Translations under genes and position numbers: made by a program
Shown: positions 43,621-52,967 of the stretch, piece after piece
Numbering within the stretch: position 1 is the first letter of the stretch
Layout: the number at the start of each line of letters is the position of its first letter
Notes under the pieces: model-generated
Told to the model about the DNA's origin: nothing
Databases searched by the model: none
What the model saw: the letters and a program-made list of their open reading frames with translations, nothing else
NCBI GenBank assembly: GCA_946558695.1
Contig: CAMNTQ010000010.1
Span: forward strand, 1 to 64,000
DNA: 64,000 nt
Reading direction: 5' to 3'
DNA from: an uncultured Lachnospiraceae bacterium
GTDB lineage: Bacteria > Bacillota > Clostridia > Lachnospirales > Lachnospiraceae

Positions 43621-44586
43621 ATGAAGAGAAGGACCAGAAAAAGGATCATCATAATATTAAGTATTGTTTTAGTCTTGATCTGCGTGGGCGGGTACGGCTT
43701 ATTAAAGGAAAGGGACAGGGAAGATAAGATCGTAGAGGTAGATGAGATCAAAAAGGAGGAAGACGTATCTCCTACGGAAGAAGAAACTTCGGCAAAAGAT
43801 ACGTCTGCCGATGATCAAACACCTGTAGAAAATACGGAAAACAGCGGACAATTGCCCGCAGAAGAAACGGATGGCAGCGGACCGGAGCCTGCCGGGGAGA
43901 CGGAACCGGAAGTATCAGAAGATAACGCTTCGGATGAAAGCGCTGTGAAGCCCGGGAGCGGGTACGTGGTGGCGGTGGATGCAGGCCATCAGGCAAAAGG
44001 CAATTCAGATAAGGAACCGGTGGGGCCTGGCGCGAGCGAGATGAAAGCTAAGGTGGCCTCCGGTACAAGCGGAAAGACCAGCGGACTGGCGGAATACGAG
44101 TTGACTTTGCGGATATCCTTAAAGCTTCAGAAGATCTTGGAGGAGCGGGGATATGAAGTGATTATGATCCGAACGTCCAATGACGTAAATATCAGCAATG
44201 CTGAGCGGGCGGAGGTTGCCAATAGGGCAGGCGCGGACGCATTCATAAGAGTCCACGCCAATGGTTCGGAAAGTTCTTCTGCAAGCGGAGCGATGACCAT
44301 ATGCCAGACTGCTAAGAACCCATATAATGCGAAGCTGTATTCTAAGAGTAAAGCATTGTCAGAGAAGGTTCTGGATGAACTGGTAAAAGCTGCCGGCTGT
44401 AAGAAGGAATATGTGTGGGAGACCGACACGATGAGCGGCATTAACTGGTGCCAAGTTCCGGTGACAATCGCTGAAGTCGGATATATGACGAATCCTAAGG
44501 AGGATGCGCTGCTTGCGACGGAAGAGTATCAGGAGAAAGTGGCGGCAGGGATTGCAAATGGAGTAGATGGATTTTTTGCAGAATAA
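43621..44586 (+). CDS. Membrane-anchored N-acetylmuramoyl-L-alanine amidase
   Basis: A 321-aa Amidase_3 cell-wall hydrolase. A basic N terminus and one membrane helix (about 9-27) are followed by a ~75-residue acidic, Pro/Glu/Thr-rich linker and the catalytic domain. Zinc ligands are His123 (DAGH), Glu158 (GLAEYEL) and His212 (RVHANGS); the catalytic Glu285 is in IAEVGYM. It should cut the amide bond between peptide and MurNAc outside the membrane. It ends at the bidirectional hairpin at 44602-44646. Confidence 0.93.
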   Translation: MKRRTRKRIIIILSIVLVLICVGGYGLLKERDREDKIVEVDEIKKEEDVSPTEEETSAKDTSADDQTPVENTENSGQLPAEETDGSGPEPAGETEPEVSEDNASDESAVKPGSGYVVAVDAGHQAKGNSDKEPVGPGASEMKAKVASGTSGKTSGLAEYELTLRISLKLQKILEERGYEVIMIRTSNDVNISNAERAEVANRAGADAFIRVHANGSESSSASGAMTICQTAKNPYNAKLYSKSKALSEKVLDELVKAAGCKKEYVWETDTMSGINWCQVPVTIAEVGYMTNPKEDALLATEEYQEKVAAGIANGVDGFFAE

Positions 44587-44601
44587 ATTGGCTTTTGGGT
44601 G

Positions 44602-44646
44602 TTATATTTAAGGCGGAATAGACACACTATTCCGCCTTAAATATAA
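44602..44646. terminator. Bidirectional terminator overlapping the convergent gene's stop
   Basis: A perfect 19-bp stem: TTATATTTAAGGCGGAATA (44602-44620) with TATTCCGCCTTAAATATAA (44628-44646) and a 7-nt loop. The last codons and the stop of the minus-strand gene are inside the right arm. Confidence 0.85.
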
Positions 44647-45394
44647 GCTCTCTCCTATAGTCTTGTTCCAGCCAGCGATAGAATTCAGCACGTTTTTCCA
44701 AGCGGCGGTAGTAAGCCTGAACCATCTCATCGCTGCTCTTAGTAAGTGTTCCGCCGGCTTTTGAAGCGGCTGCATTCACGATTGTACCGTCCTTGCCGAT
44801 TGCAACGGCCTGGGACATACCGGCAGTGTAACCAGGCATGACGGCTTCGTTCCGCGCTATGTCATAAGCAAACCAGTTATCTATTGTTTCCATGATCTCA
44901 TAGGCATAATCCGGGTCTTCTTCCATGCGCTTTTGCACGTCGGGGTGGATCACCACCGCCTTGCTTCCCGGCGGCACGCTGCTTAAAGCATGGATTTCCT
45001 TAGGAGCGATGAACTTGCCGTCTATAGAGCCGTAAAACGGATTCTCGCCGGCAGGCCGCCAGTTTTCAAAGACCGATACGTCGCAGTTCTGGTCATAAAG
45101 CATATAATGCGGGTAGTCGTTCCTTGTGCGCCAGTAGCTTGTGCTTGCGTCAAACACATGATAGGCAAGGCCGGGATACTTAGCCTTTAGCATATTCTCC
45201 AAAGAGGGGGCTTCGATTTCATCTGCATTTCCTGTCCGGATGCTGTCAGCGGATCGTGCCGTTGTCTGCACTGCCATATCATAAAAATTAGTTCCGGTTA
45301 CATTTGTATGATTCTTTTTGCCGTAGTTTGTGCTGAGATTTGCGTTGATACCATACAGACTAGCATAATAACTGCTTTGAATTGTGTTGTTCAT
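44627..45394 (-). CDS. Unknown 255-aa protein coupled to a two-component system
   Basis: I cannot assign a function. There is no signal peptide or membrane helix. The N-terminal ~65 residues are rich in Asn, Ser, Thr and Gly (NNTIQSSYYASLYGINANLS), reminiscent of secreted or surface-associated proteins lacking a signal. The middle is a compact mixed fold with WRTRNDYPHYMLYDQN and VVIHPDVQKRMEEDPDYAYEIM, and the C terminus is a charged helix. A similar family occurs in Lachnospiraceae (my recollection; perhaps DUF6033). The start overlaps the kinase stop by ATGA, with AAAGGAG inside the kinase gene, so it is part of that operon. Confidence 0.8.
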   Translation of the reverse strand: MNNTIQSSYYASLYGINANLSTNYGKKNHTNVTGTNFYDMAVQTTARSADSIRTGNADEIEAPSLENMLKAKYPGLAYHVFDASTSYWRTRNDYPHYMLYDQNCDVSVFENWRPAGENPFYGSIDGKFIAPKEIHALSSVPPGSKAVVIHPDVQKRMEEDPDYAYEIMETIDNWFAYDIARNEAVMPGYTAGMSQAVAIGKDGTIVNAAASKAGGTLTKSSDEMVQAYYRRLEKRAEFYRWLEQDYRRELIFKAE

Positions 45395-46773
45395 AGATTA
45401 CTCCTTTCCTGCAACAGAACTGTTGCGTAAAATTCATGGTTTTCTGTTCTTAATTCCAGTTCTCCCATATATTTTTCTGCTTCCCGCCGTACGTTGGATA
45501 ACCCGATGCCGTGTAAGACTTTGTCCTTTGTTTTCGTGGTTTCAGGCAATCCGTTTTGTTCAAATTTTATCTCTTTGCAAAATGTATTTTTTACTTCGAT
45601 CAGGAAAAATTTCCCCTTCTGCCGGCTGACCAGAGAGATATACCGATCTTCCTCCGGTACGTGTTCACATGCTTCCAGTGCGTTCTGAAGGAGATTCTGA
45701 AGAATGATGCTAAGATCGAAAGCATCGTATTGTCCAGTGGCCGGGTAGTGAAAGTCCGCGCGAAAGTCGATGCTTCTTGCAAGGCACTGCTGTTTTTTGT
45801 CATTGACGATAACATCAGTAACTGCATTTCCTGTCTGAAGTATCAGCGGGAGGCTTTGCATACTTTCCTCCATGCGGGCGACATACTGGTCAAGCTCGCT
45901 GTATTGCCCGTTTTGGGACAATCCCTTTATGGTATTCAAATGTCCGCGGACTTCATGCTGCATTTTTCGGAGGCGGGCATAAAAAAGTTCCGTTTCCTGA
46001 ATCCTTTCCTGAACTGCCTGAATCTGCCTGAGACTTACAAAATATTCTTCGCGCTCTCTGCGCAGAACATCTGCACCCTGCCAAAATGCAACTGTGAGCA
46101 AAGCGCCTGTGTAAAACAATAGCGCCAGCAGCGGCACGGCTATTAAAAACGCCGGATGCCGTTCATAGAGCAAAAGCGGTATGCCTTCACGAACCTCAAG
46201 CAGCAGACGGGAAACCATCTGGCCAAACAAGATACCTGCCGACGGGATCAGACATAGGTAGCATAGCTCCCGCCAATGAGGGGTTATCTGTCTTTTCTTA
46301 AGCCGCCGGCAGAGTACATAGAGCATGACAGACAGCAGAATGAAGTGAGACAGGCCAAATAGCAACGTCTCTGCCGCACTGTTCAGATAGATGCTCTCAG
46401 GCGTTTCCGAATGAAAGGGAAATAACTTTTTAACAGTATAATACAAGCTTTCTGCCATCAATCCGCTTGAGACTCTGACGCTGCAGTAAAGAATTGCCAG
46501 CAAAAAGGCAAATGCGCTCCTAAGTTCAAGTGTCTTAGAGACGGCTAGAAGCAAGACTGTGAAAAGCAGGGTAAAAACGCTCTGCAAAGCTGTTATCTGG
46601 CTGCTAAGCAGCCATGAGACAAGATAAAGTGAAAATACAAGGAGCAGTTTTCTGTACAGATGTTTGCGTCCCGTTAAAAAGGATTTCATAAAAAGGGTGA
46701 AACTGACGGTATGCAACAATGCAATGCCGATACGAAAGAGTTTGTGAAAAATAAGGAATTCGTTTTCACTCAT
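45391..46773 (-). CDS. Membrane GHKL histidine kinase, AgrC/HPK10-like
   Basis: A 460-aa sensor. About six to seven membrane helices fill residues 10-230. A coiled linker leads to the phospho-His273 in MQHEVRGHLN, then the N-box NLLQNALEACEH and a glycine box HGIGLSNVRREAEKY. This is the layout of peptide-sensing kinases that pair with LytTR regulators. Its start overlaps the regulator stop by ATGA. No small peptide gene or AgrB-type protease is visible nearby, so the signal is unknown. Confidence 0.9.
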   Translation of the reverse strand: MSENEFLIFHKLFRIGIALLHTVSFTLFMKSFLTGRKHLYRKLLLVFSLYLVSWLLSSQITALQSVFTLLFTVLLLAVSKTLELRSAFAFLLAILYCSVRVSSGLMAESLYYTVKKLFPFHSETPESIYLNSAAETLLFGLSHFILLSVMLYVLCRRLKKRQITPHWRELCYLCLIPSAGILFGQMVSRLLLEVREGIPLLLYERHPAFLIAVPLLALLFYTGALLTVAFWQGADVLRREREEYFVSLRQIQAVQERIQETELFYARLRKMQHEVRGHLNTIKGLSQNGQYSELDQYVARMEESMQSLPLILQTGNAVTDVIVNDKKQQCLARSIDFRADFHYPATGQYDAFDLSIILQNLLQNALEACEHVPEEDRYISLVSRQKGKFFLIEVKNTFCKEIKFEQNGLPETTKTKDKVLHGIGLSNVRREAEKYMGELELRTENHEFYATVLLQERSNL

Positions 46774-47501
46774 AGGCCGCTCTCCTTTTTCAGAAAAAGA
46801 AGATAAGCTTTTACAAAATCCCGGTATTTATATTTTGAAATCAATAGCTTTTCTCCAGTTGTCAGTACCGCCTCAGTCTTTTTGTATGACTCGATGAAGG
46901 CCAGATTAACAAGGTATCCTTTATGGATACGGAAAAACTGTCCCTGTAATTCGCCTTCCAGATCGCCGATCTTCGCATAACAAGTGAATTCTCCATTTGT
47001 TAAGTGGAGTACAACCTTATGATTGCTGCTTTCTATATAATAAATCTGCTCCAGAGGAATGACTCTGTTTATATTGGCGGACTGAAGAGACAGTGTCCGA
47101 ACTGACGGTTCGGAATGATGAAATGTTTCAATATACTTTACGGCCCGGGCAAATACTTCGGTAAACTTTTGCTCGTCTATGGGTTTGAGCAGGTATTGGA
47201 ACGCATTTACATCAAATGCGTCGAATACATATCGGTCATAGCCGGTCACATAGATAATGACTGGCAGTGTTTCCGACTTCCGCTTTCTTAGCTCCTTCGC
47301 CAGAGCGATTCCATTCGGCGCGCAATTTCTCGGATCTAAGCTGATATCTAAAAAGAACAGATCGATTTTCTGAGAATCTGCAAGGCACCCGCCGGCGGAA
47401 GCGTACTCTGTGATTTCGCAGGAACAGTCCTGCTTTCGAATCAGTGAGGAAAGATAAGAGCGGGTGTTTGCTTCGTCATCGCAAATAGCTATTTTCAGCA
47501 T
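46770..47501 (-). CDS. LytTR-family response regulator
   Basis: A 243-aa regulator: receiver domain (1-125) with phospho-Asp52 in FFLDISLDPRN and the lysine in YLLKPID, then a LytTR DNA-binding domain (about 140-243) with YYIESSNHKVVLHL and FFRIHKGYLVNLAFIES. I chose the ATG at 47501, preceded by GGAGGG; the frame extends 11 codons further. It is the first gene of a three-gene operon, each junction overlapping by ATGA. Confidence 0.93.
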   Translation of the reverse strand: MLKIAICDDEANTRSYLSSLIRKQDCSCEITEYASAGGCLADSQKIDLFFLDISLDPRNCAPNGIALAKELRKRKSETLPVIIYVTGYDRYVFDAFDVNAFQYLLKPIDEQKFTEVFARAVKYIETFHHSEPSVRTLSLQSANINRVIPLEQIYYIESSNHKVVLHLTNGEFTCYAKIGDLEGELQGQFFRIHKGYLVNLAFIESYKKTEAVLTTGEKLLISKYKYRDFVKAYLLFLKKESGL

Positions 47502-47599
47502 AGGAATATTCCCTCCATATATATTATCGTTCATGCGTCAGAGGTTATAAAGAGACTTGCGTGAATGGACGGTTTGTCGGCGCAAGCAGACAGCTAAAA

Positions 47600-47646
47600 A
47601 CAGGGACGATAATCTTGAATGCATGTATCAAGATTATCGTCCCTGT
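47600..47646 (-). terminator. Terminator of tRNA-Ser
   Basis: A perfect 19-bp stem, TCAAGATTATCGTCCCTGT (47628-47646) and its complement (47600-47618), with a 9-nt loop. On the minus strand it is followed by TTTTTAGC. It lies 4 bp past the tRNA 3' end. Confidence 0.85.
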
Positions 47647-47650
47647 AACA

Positions 47651-47741
47651 CGGAGACGGAGGGATTCGAACCCTCGTACCGGCGCAAAACCGGTAAACTG
47701 ATTTCGAGTCAGCCCCGTTACGGCCACTTCGGTACGTCTCC
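47651..47741 (-). tRNA. tRNA-Ser (anticodon CGA)
   Basis: A 91-nt class II tRNA. Acceptor GGAGACG/CGTCTCC with discriminator G, anticodon loop CTCGAAA giving anticodon CGA (reads UCG), a long variable arm (ACCGG/CCGGT stem) typical of serine tRNAs, and T-loop GTTCGAATC. The 3' CCA is not encoded. A TATACT -10 lies just upstream on the minus strand. Confidence 0.93.
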
Positions 47742-47847
47742 ATACTTACATAGTATAACATAGGTTGCTGGTAAAAGGGAATACCTAAATTGTATTTTTT
47801 TGACACGTTTTTTGACAATGTTTTTGCAGTTCTTTTGCTGTTTTTCG

Positions 47848-48762
47848 CTAGTTCATCGCTGTGTCCCGGTATTCCTTTGGCGTGCATTTCATATATCTTT
47901 TAAAGATCTGCCCATAATAAGCCGGACTTGAGAACCCGACAAGTCCCGCAGTTTTCGTAATACTTTCTCCGTCCTTCAAGAATGCAAGGCTGTTTTGTAC
48001 CCGCAGAAACAAAAGGTATTCAAAGATCGTCATATCCATATGTTTCTTGAAGAATCTGCAGCATTCGCTCTTACAAATATTCACATGCGCCGCCACATCG
48101 TCAAGGCTGATATCCTGATCATAATTCTCCTGAATAAATGATATGATGTCCCGCAGTCTTTGCAGATGCTTCTGGGGATGACTGAGTTTTTCGGGCAGAT
48201 TAGAAAAGTAATGATACAGTTTTATGAAGATCTGCATAAGTATCATATGCACCTGTATCTCATAGTCCGCCGGTTTATTATGCGACATGCGGTAAATATC
48301 CTGCATCTGATGTAGGATATCCTGATGCCATGACACATGTTTTTCTAATTTCAGAGAAGGCCAGCTGTCATTTGAAGTGATGTAGTCAATATATTTCGTC
48401 TGCAGGATGCTGTTTTCATACCCATAGAGAAATCTGGGATGGAAAGTGATGGAAAGATAAGCGCATTCCTGTCCGTCCTTCATGTAGCCGGAATGGAGCG
48501 TGTTGCTGTTGCCGAACATTCCCTCGCCTTTTGTCAGAATATAACTCTGATTATTGATGTGATATTCAATGGCGCCGGACAGAATGCAAGTAAGTTCAAT
48601 CTCCGGATGCCAGTGCCACAAAAAAGAGCCTTGTTCGTATGCTTCGATTGCCTCGAGACTTACATCCACCGGAAAACTATAGTCGCCGTGTTTTTTGATT
48701 TCTTTCTGGTTTTTCTCAATATTAATCTGCGTTTTTTCCATAATTTGTATTTTCTTTTCCAT
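47848..48762 (-). CDS. AraC-family regulator (cupin sensor), divergent from galK
   Basis: About 304 aa. The N-terminal cupin (HWHPEIELTCILSGAIEYHINNQ) would bind a small ligand. The C-terminal double helix-turn-helix carries ISLDDVAAHVNICKSECCRFFKKH and the AraC hallmark AGLVGFSSPAYYGQIFKRYMKCTPKEYR. The start is uncertain: ATG at 48762 is preferred, though the frame opens to a TTG at 48804 and another ATG lies at 48741. It faces galK-galT across a gap with two direct repeats and is probably their activator. Confidence 0.88.
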   Translation of the reverse strand: MEKKIQIMEKTQINIEKNQKEIKKHGDYSFPVDVSLEAIEAYEQGSFLWHWHPEIELTCILSGAIEYHINNQSYILTKGEGMFGNSNTLHSGYMKDGQECAYLSITFHPRFLYGYENSILQTKYIDYITSNDSWPSLKLEKHVSWHQDILHQMQDIYRMSHNKPADYEIQVHMILMQIFIKLYHYFSNLPEKLSHPQKHLQRLRDIISFIQENYDQDISLDDVAAHVNICKSECCRFFKKHMDMTIFEYLLFLRVQNSLAFLKDGESITKTAGLVGFSSPAYYGQIFKRYMKCTPKEYRDTAMN

Positions 48763-48780
48763 ATGTAATTTAAAATTCCT

Positions 48781-48847
48781 CAATATCCTTATAAAAATAT
48801 CCAATATTCTTATTGCAGAAAAAATTTAATCTCATTATTATTATAAT
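48781..48847 (+). promoter_or_regulatory. Candidate AraC-type operator and galK promoter
   Basis: Direct repeats CAATATCCTTAT (48781-48792) and CAATATTCTTAT (48802-48813) are 21 bp apart, two helical turns, on the same face. A TATAAT (48842-48847) follows with no good -35 at 17 bp, as expected for an activator-dependent promoter. Confidence 0.5.
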
Positions 48848-48918
48848 CATAAAGCAAGGGAGAACTTCCTGCAAGAGAAATCGGGAGGTTTGCAAAAAAA
48901 GATAAGGAGAATAGTAAA

Positions 48919-50085
48919 ATGGTAGAAAAATTGATCAAAACATTTTATGAAACGTTTGGGGACGGAGGCAATATCCGTACTTATTTTGCTCCGGGCCGTG
49001 TGAACCTGATCGGGGAGCACACGGATTATAACGGAGGTCATGTATTCCCATGCGCGCTTACCCTTGGAACTTACGGAATCGTAAGAGACCGTGAGGATGG
49101 GATGCTCCGGTTTTACTCTGTAAATATTGATTCCGTCGGCGTGGTGGAGACAAGTCTTGATAACGTTGTACCGACCAAGGAAGCAGCCTGGACGAATTAT
49201 CCGAAGGGAGTCGTGTGGGCATTTGAAAAGCGCGGATTTAAGCTGACACACGGTCTGGATATTTTGATCTACGGCGATATCCCGAATGGTTCCGGTCTTT
49301 CTTCTTCGGCATCATTGGAGGTGCTGACAGGCGTGATACTGAAGGATACGTTTGGATTTGATGTTTCTATGGTTGACATCGCTCTCATCGGACAGGATGC
49401 GGAGAATAATTTTAACGGCTGTAATTGCGGGATCATGGATCAGTTTGCAAGCGCCATGGGCAAGAAGGACAATGCTATTTTCTTAGATACCAACACATTG
49501 CAATTTACTTATGCGCCTGTCAAGCTTCCGGATGCGAAGATTGTCATTACCAACAGCAAAGTAAAACACAGTCTTGTAAATTCTGCATATAACGACCGGA
49601 GAAATGAGTGCGAGACAGCTCTTAAGGAATTACAGGAAGTTGTGGATATTCAGACATTGGGCGACTTGACAGAGGAGCAGTTTGAGGAGAATAAAGGCGC
49701 TATCAAGGATGAGATCAGACAGAAACGCGCAAAGCATGCCGTATATGAGAATCAGCGTGCCATCCATGCGGTAGAAGCGCTGAAGGCAAATGACGTCGAA
49801 TTGTTTGGCAGGCTTATGAATGCGTCCCATGAGTCTTTGCGTTATGACTATGAGGTATCCTGCGAGGAAATTGATGTTTTAGTTGATCTTGCCCAGGCTA
49901 TGCCGGGAGTGATCGGCTCCCGTATCACAGGCGGCGGCTTCGGCGGATGTACCGTAAGTATCGTGGAAAATGAAACGGTTGATACATTTGTAAAAGAAAT
50001 CGGAAAAGCATATCTTGAGAAAGTCGGCCATGAGGCAGAGTTTTATGTAGTTGATATCGGCGACGGAGCAGGAAAGCTTGATTAA
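48919..50085 (+). CDS. galK: Galactokinase
   Basis: A 388-aa GHMP-family kinase phosphorylating galactose. Signature PGRVNLIGEHTDYNGG near the N terminus, the P-loop-like GSGLSSSASLEV, CGIMDQFASAMG, and the C-terminal GGGFGGCTVSIV. AAGGAG precedes the ATG. It leads the Leloir operon with galT 11 bp downstream; galE is not in the window. Confidence 0.96.
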   Translation: MVEKLIKTFYETFGDGGNIRTYFAPGRVNLIGEHTDYNGGHVFPCALTLGTYGIVRDREDGMLRFYSVNIDSVGVVETSLDNVVPTKEAAWTNYPKGVVWAFEKRGFKLTHGLDILIYGDIPNGSGLSSSASLEVLTGVILKDTFGFDVSMVDIALIGQDAENNFNGCNCGIMDQFASAMGKKDNAIFLDTNTLQFTYAPVKLPDAKIVITNSKVKHSLVNSAYNDRRNECETALKELQEVVDIQTLGDLTEEQFEENKGAIKDEIRQKRAKHAVYENQRAIHAVEALKANDVELFGRLMNASHESLRYDYEVSCEEIDVLVDLAQAMPGVIGSRITGGGFGGCTVSIVENETVDTFVKEIGKAYLEKVGHEAEFYVVDIGDGAGKLD

Positions 50086-50096
50086 GGAGGCGCGGC

Positions 50097-51587
50097 ATGT
50101 TATCAGAAAATATTAAAAAATTAGTAGAATACGGCGTACAGGCAGGGCTTGTTCCGGAGTGCGAGCGCATTTATACGGTCAATCTTCTGCTGGATATGTT
50201 TCGGGAAGACAGCTATGAGGATACAGTTGTTGATGGATCAGATATTGATCTTGAAGAAGTGCTTAAAAATCTTCTTGAAGAGGCAGTAGAGCGGGGAATT
50301 ATTGAGGATAGCATTGTATACAGGGATTTGTTTGATACAAAGCTTATGAATTGTTTAATGCCCAGACCTGCTCAGGTGCAGAAGGAATTTTGGGACAGAT
50401 ACAAAAGAACGCCTGAGGAAGCGACGGAATATTTTTATAAGCTGAGCCAGGACAGTGATTATATCCGCCGTTACCGTGTAAAGAAAGACATGAAGTGGAA
50501 AGTGGATTCCGAATACGGTGAGATCGATATTACGGTAAATCTTTCCAAGCCCGAAAAGGATCCTAAGGCAATTGCGGCAGCGAAAAACGCCAAGGCAAGC
50601 AGCTATCCGAAATGTCTGCTCTGTATGGAAAATGAAGGATATGCAGGACGCGTCAATCATCCTGCAAGGGAAAACCATCGGATTATTCCGATCACGATCA
50701 ATGACAGTAAGTGGGGATTCCAGTATTCTCCGTATGTATATTACAATGAACATTGTATCGTGTTCAACGGACAGCATACGCCGATGAAGATCGAGAAGGC
50801 AGCGTTTATCAAGCTTTTTGATTTTGTAAAGCTGTTTCCGCACTATTTCCTTGGATCCAATGCAGATCTTCCGATCGTAGGCGGCTCCATCTTAAGCCAC
50901 GATCATTTCCAAGGAGGACATTATACCTTTGCTATGGCGAAGGCTCCGATCGAGAAACAGGTAGTGATTCCGGGATACGAAGACGTTGAGGCAGGCATCG
51001 TAAAATGGCCGCTGTCTGTACTGCGTATCAGAAATAAGGATGAAAAGCGGCTGATTGAACTTGCGGACCATGTGCTTAATAAATGGAGAGGCTATACGGA
51101 TGAGGAGGCGTTTATCTTTGCGGAGACAGACGGAGAGCCTCACAACACGATCACACCGATTGCAAGAAAGGTGGGAGATACGTACGAGCTTGATCTGACA
51201 CTTCGCAATAACATCACTACAGAAGAGCATCCGCTCGGCGTCTACCATCCTCACGCGGAGCGCCATCATATCAAGAAGGAAAATATCGGTCTTATCGAGG
51301 TTATGGGGCTTGCGGTCCTGCCTTCCAGACTGAAAGAAGAGATCGAGCTTCTGGCAGAGTATATCACGGAAGGAAAAGAGATCAGAAGCAATGAAAAGAT
51401 TGAAAAGCACGCGGACTGGGTGGAGGAATTCAAGCCGAAATATGAAAATATCACGAAGGAAAATGTAGTTGACATCCTGAAAAAAGAAATCGGGAATGTA
51501 TTCGTACAAGTGTTGGAAGACGCCGGCGTTTACAAATGTACGCCTGAGGGGCGCGAGGCATTTGAAAGGTTTATCAATACTTTGTAG
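50097..51587 (+). CDS. galT: Galactose-1-phosphate uridylyltransferase, class II
   Basis: A 496-aa enzyme of the Firmicute GalT type (larger than the ~350-aa class I form). Visible: CLLCMENEGYAGRVNHPARENHR, the region VGGSILSHDHFQGGHY with the His-x-His of the HIT-like active site, and EDAGVYKCTPEGREAF near the C terminus. It exchanges UMP between UDP-glucose and Gal-1-P. AAGGAGG precedes the ATG. Confidence 0.95.
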   Translation: MLSENIKKLVEYGVQAGLVPECERIYTVNLLLDMFREDSYEDTVVDGSDIDLEEVLKNLLEEAVERGIIEDSIVYRDLFDTKLMNCLMPRPAQVQKEFWDRYKRTPEEATEYFYKLSQDSDYIRRYRVKKDMKWKVDSEYGEIDITVNLSKPEKDPKAIAAAKNAKASSYPKCLLCMENEGYAGRVNHPARENHRIIPITINDSKWGFQYSPYVYYNEHCIVFNGQHTPMKIEKAAFIKLFDFVKLFPHYFLGSNADLPIVGGSILSHDHFQGGHYTFAMAKAPIEKQVVIPGYEDVEAGIVKWPLSVLRIRNKDEKRLIELADHVLNKWRGYTDEEAFIFAETDGEPHNTITPIARKVGDTYELDLTLRNNITTEEHPLGVYHPHAERHHIKKENIGLIEVMGLAVLPSRLKEEIELLAEYITEGKEIRSNEKIEKHADWVEEFKPKYENITKENVVDILKKEIGNVFVQVLEDAGVYKCTPEGREAFERFINTL

Positions 51588-51651
51588 GAAAGAAAACAGC
51601 AGATATCAACAGTCTGCTGTATCAGAAGGAAGTTAGGAAGACATAAGGAGA

Positions 51652-51683
51652 AAGGCGGCGGAATATGGAATTCGCCGCCTTTT
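51652..51683. terminator. Terminator between galT and the convergent kinase gene
   Basis: AAAGGCGGCG pairs with CGCCGCCTTT around a 12-nt loop, with TTTTA after it on the plus strand. Confidence 0.75.
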
Positions 51684-51688
51684 ACGCG

Positions 51689-52582
51689 TTAGCCGGAAGT
51701 CTTCGGGATCAGAAGGGGAAGATACTTTTCGTAATTCACGCCGTCATTGCGGTCAATTTGTTCTTTCACGGAGTCGCTCAAAGCCAGTTCGATGAATGTT
51801 CCGGCAGTCTGTATGACAGAAGGAATATCGTCACCTCTGGCGATTCCGGCACATAGACAAGACGCGAATAAATCACCGGTTCCGGAATAGCTTCCGCCTA
51901 CATAGGGAAATGAGAACATCTTATAGGAATTTTCTGTGGCGTAGAGGTTTCCCATCTTCTGTATGCCGTCTTGATCCGTAAACCGGATCCCGGTCACGAC
52001 GACGTGCTTTACCTGCTGCCTGCATAAGGATTGAGCGAGGATGGCGATCTTATTGAGCAGGAGTTCGCTATACCCGTTTTTCTCTGGCAGAAGGCCGGGC
52101 TGTCTGATTCCTGCGATGTACTCGTAATCGGTATCGGTGAGAAGACAAAGTTCCGTTACATTCGGCGTGATGATCTCAGCTCGAAAGACAAGTTCCTTCA
52201 TGAGCGAGAGCAGTGTGTCCGTAAACATGTCGTAGTGAATTCCGTCATCCCCCATCACAGGATCGACAAGCAGGAAGCTTCCGTCATGGTGAAAAGTTTC
52301 AAGAAATCGGAAGATCTGCCGGATCTGCTCCTCGCCGGCGACGAATCCGGTGTAGATTCCGTCGAACTTTGCTCCCATGTTTTTCCATTCCTTTCGGAAA
52401 TATTCCATCTTATCCGTATAATCGTCACAATAATAACTGGGGTATCCGGTCTGGGCGCTTAAGATGGCTGTCGGAAGCGGACAGGGGGATACTCCCATCG
52501 CTGACAGAACGGAAATGGCGGCAGTCAGAGAACAGCGGCCAAAACCTGATAAATCATTGATCACTGCGATTTTTTTTGTCAT
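51689..52582 (-). CDS. Pyridoxine/pyridoxamine kinase
   Basis: A 297-aa ribokinase-fold kinase of the PdxK/PdxY group, salvaging vitamin B6 by phosphorylation. N-terminal VINDLSGFGRCSLTAAISVLSAMG, LVDPVMGDDG, ITPNVTELCLLTD and the anion-hole region GGSYSGTGDLFASCL identify it. It has the GTGD catalytic Asp. AAAAGGAG precedes the start. Monocistronic. Confidence 0.92.
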   Translation of the reverse strand: MTKKIAVINDLSGFGRCSLTAAISVLSAMGVSPCPLPTAILSAQTGYPSYYCDDYTDKMEYFRKEWKNMGAKFDGIYTGFVAGEEQIRQIFRFLETFHHDGSFLLVDPVMGDDGIHYDMFTDTLLSLMKELVFRAEIITPNVTELCLLTDTDYEYIAGIRQPGLLPEKNGYSELLLNKIAILAQSLCRQQVKHVVVTGIRFTDQDGIQKMGNLYATENSYKMFSFPYVGGSYSGTGDLFASCLCAGIARGDDIPSVIQTAGTFIELALSDSVKEQIDRNDGVNYEKYLPLLIPKTSG

Positions 52583-52775
52583 AGCGGCTCCTTTTTAAAT
52601 TTAAATATGTAAAAATTTTATATTATGTTGCTGGGACAAAAGCTATTTCTTCTGATATTGAACATAATGTTATTATTTTAGCATGTAAGTGGACAGGATA
52701 AAAAGTCCAGATTTGAATAAAATGAGCAATCCAGTCTGTGCGCGGAAAAAACCTGTAGAAAAAGTTATTTTTCTA

Positions 52776-52804
52776 TTGACAGAATGTGGGAAATAGAATA
52801 TAAT
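52776..52804 (+). promoter_or_regulatory. Consensus promoter of tRNA-Arg
   Basis: TTGACA (52776-52781), 17 bp, TATAAT (52799-52804), 30 bp before the tRNA 5' end. A perfect sigma-A match. Confidence 0.9.
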
Positions 52805-52834
52805 TATTTTTGCTGTAGAGAAATGCACAGTTGT

Positions 52835-52908
52835 GTGGGCGTAGCTCAGCTGGATAGAGCGTTTGGCTACGGACCAAAAGGTCGGGGGTTCGAATCCTCT
52901 CGCCCACG
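52835..52908 (+). tRNA. tRNA-Arg (anticodon ACG)
   Basis: A 74-nt tRNA: acceptor GTGGGCG/CGCCCAC with discriminator G, D-arm GCTC/GAGC, anticodon loop CTACGGA (anticodon ACG, reading CGN through inosine), and T-arm with GTTCGAATC. CCA is not encoded. Confidence 0.95.
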
Positions 52909-52938
52909 TTGTATAGATCCTGATATATGGATGATGAG

Positions 52939-52967
52939 AGCACTCTGGATGACAGAGTGCTTTTTGC
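52939..52967 (+). terminator. Terminator of tRNA-Arg
   Basis: AGCACTCT (52939-52946) pairs with AGAGTGCT (52954-52961), followed by TTTT. Confidence 0.85.
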
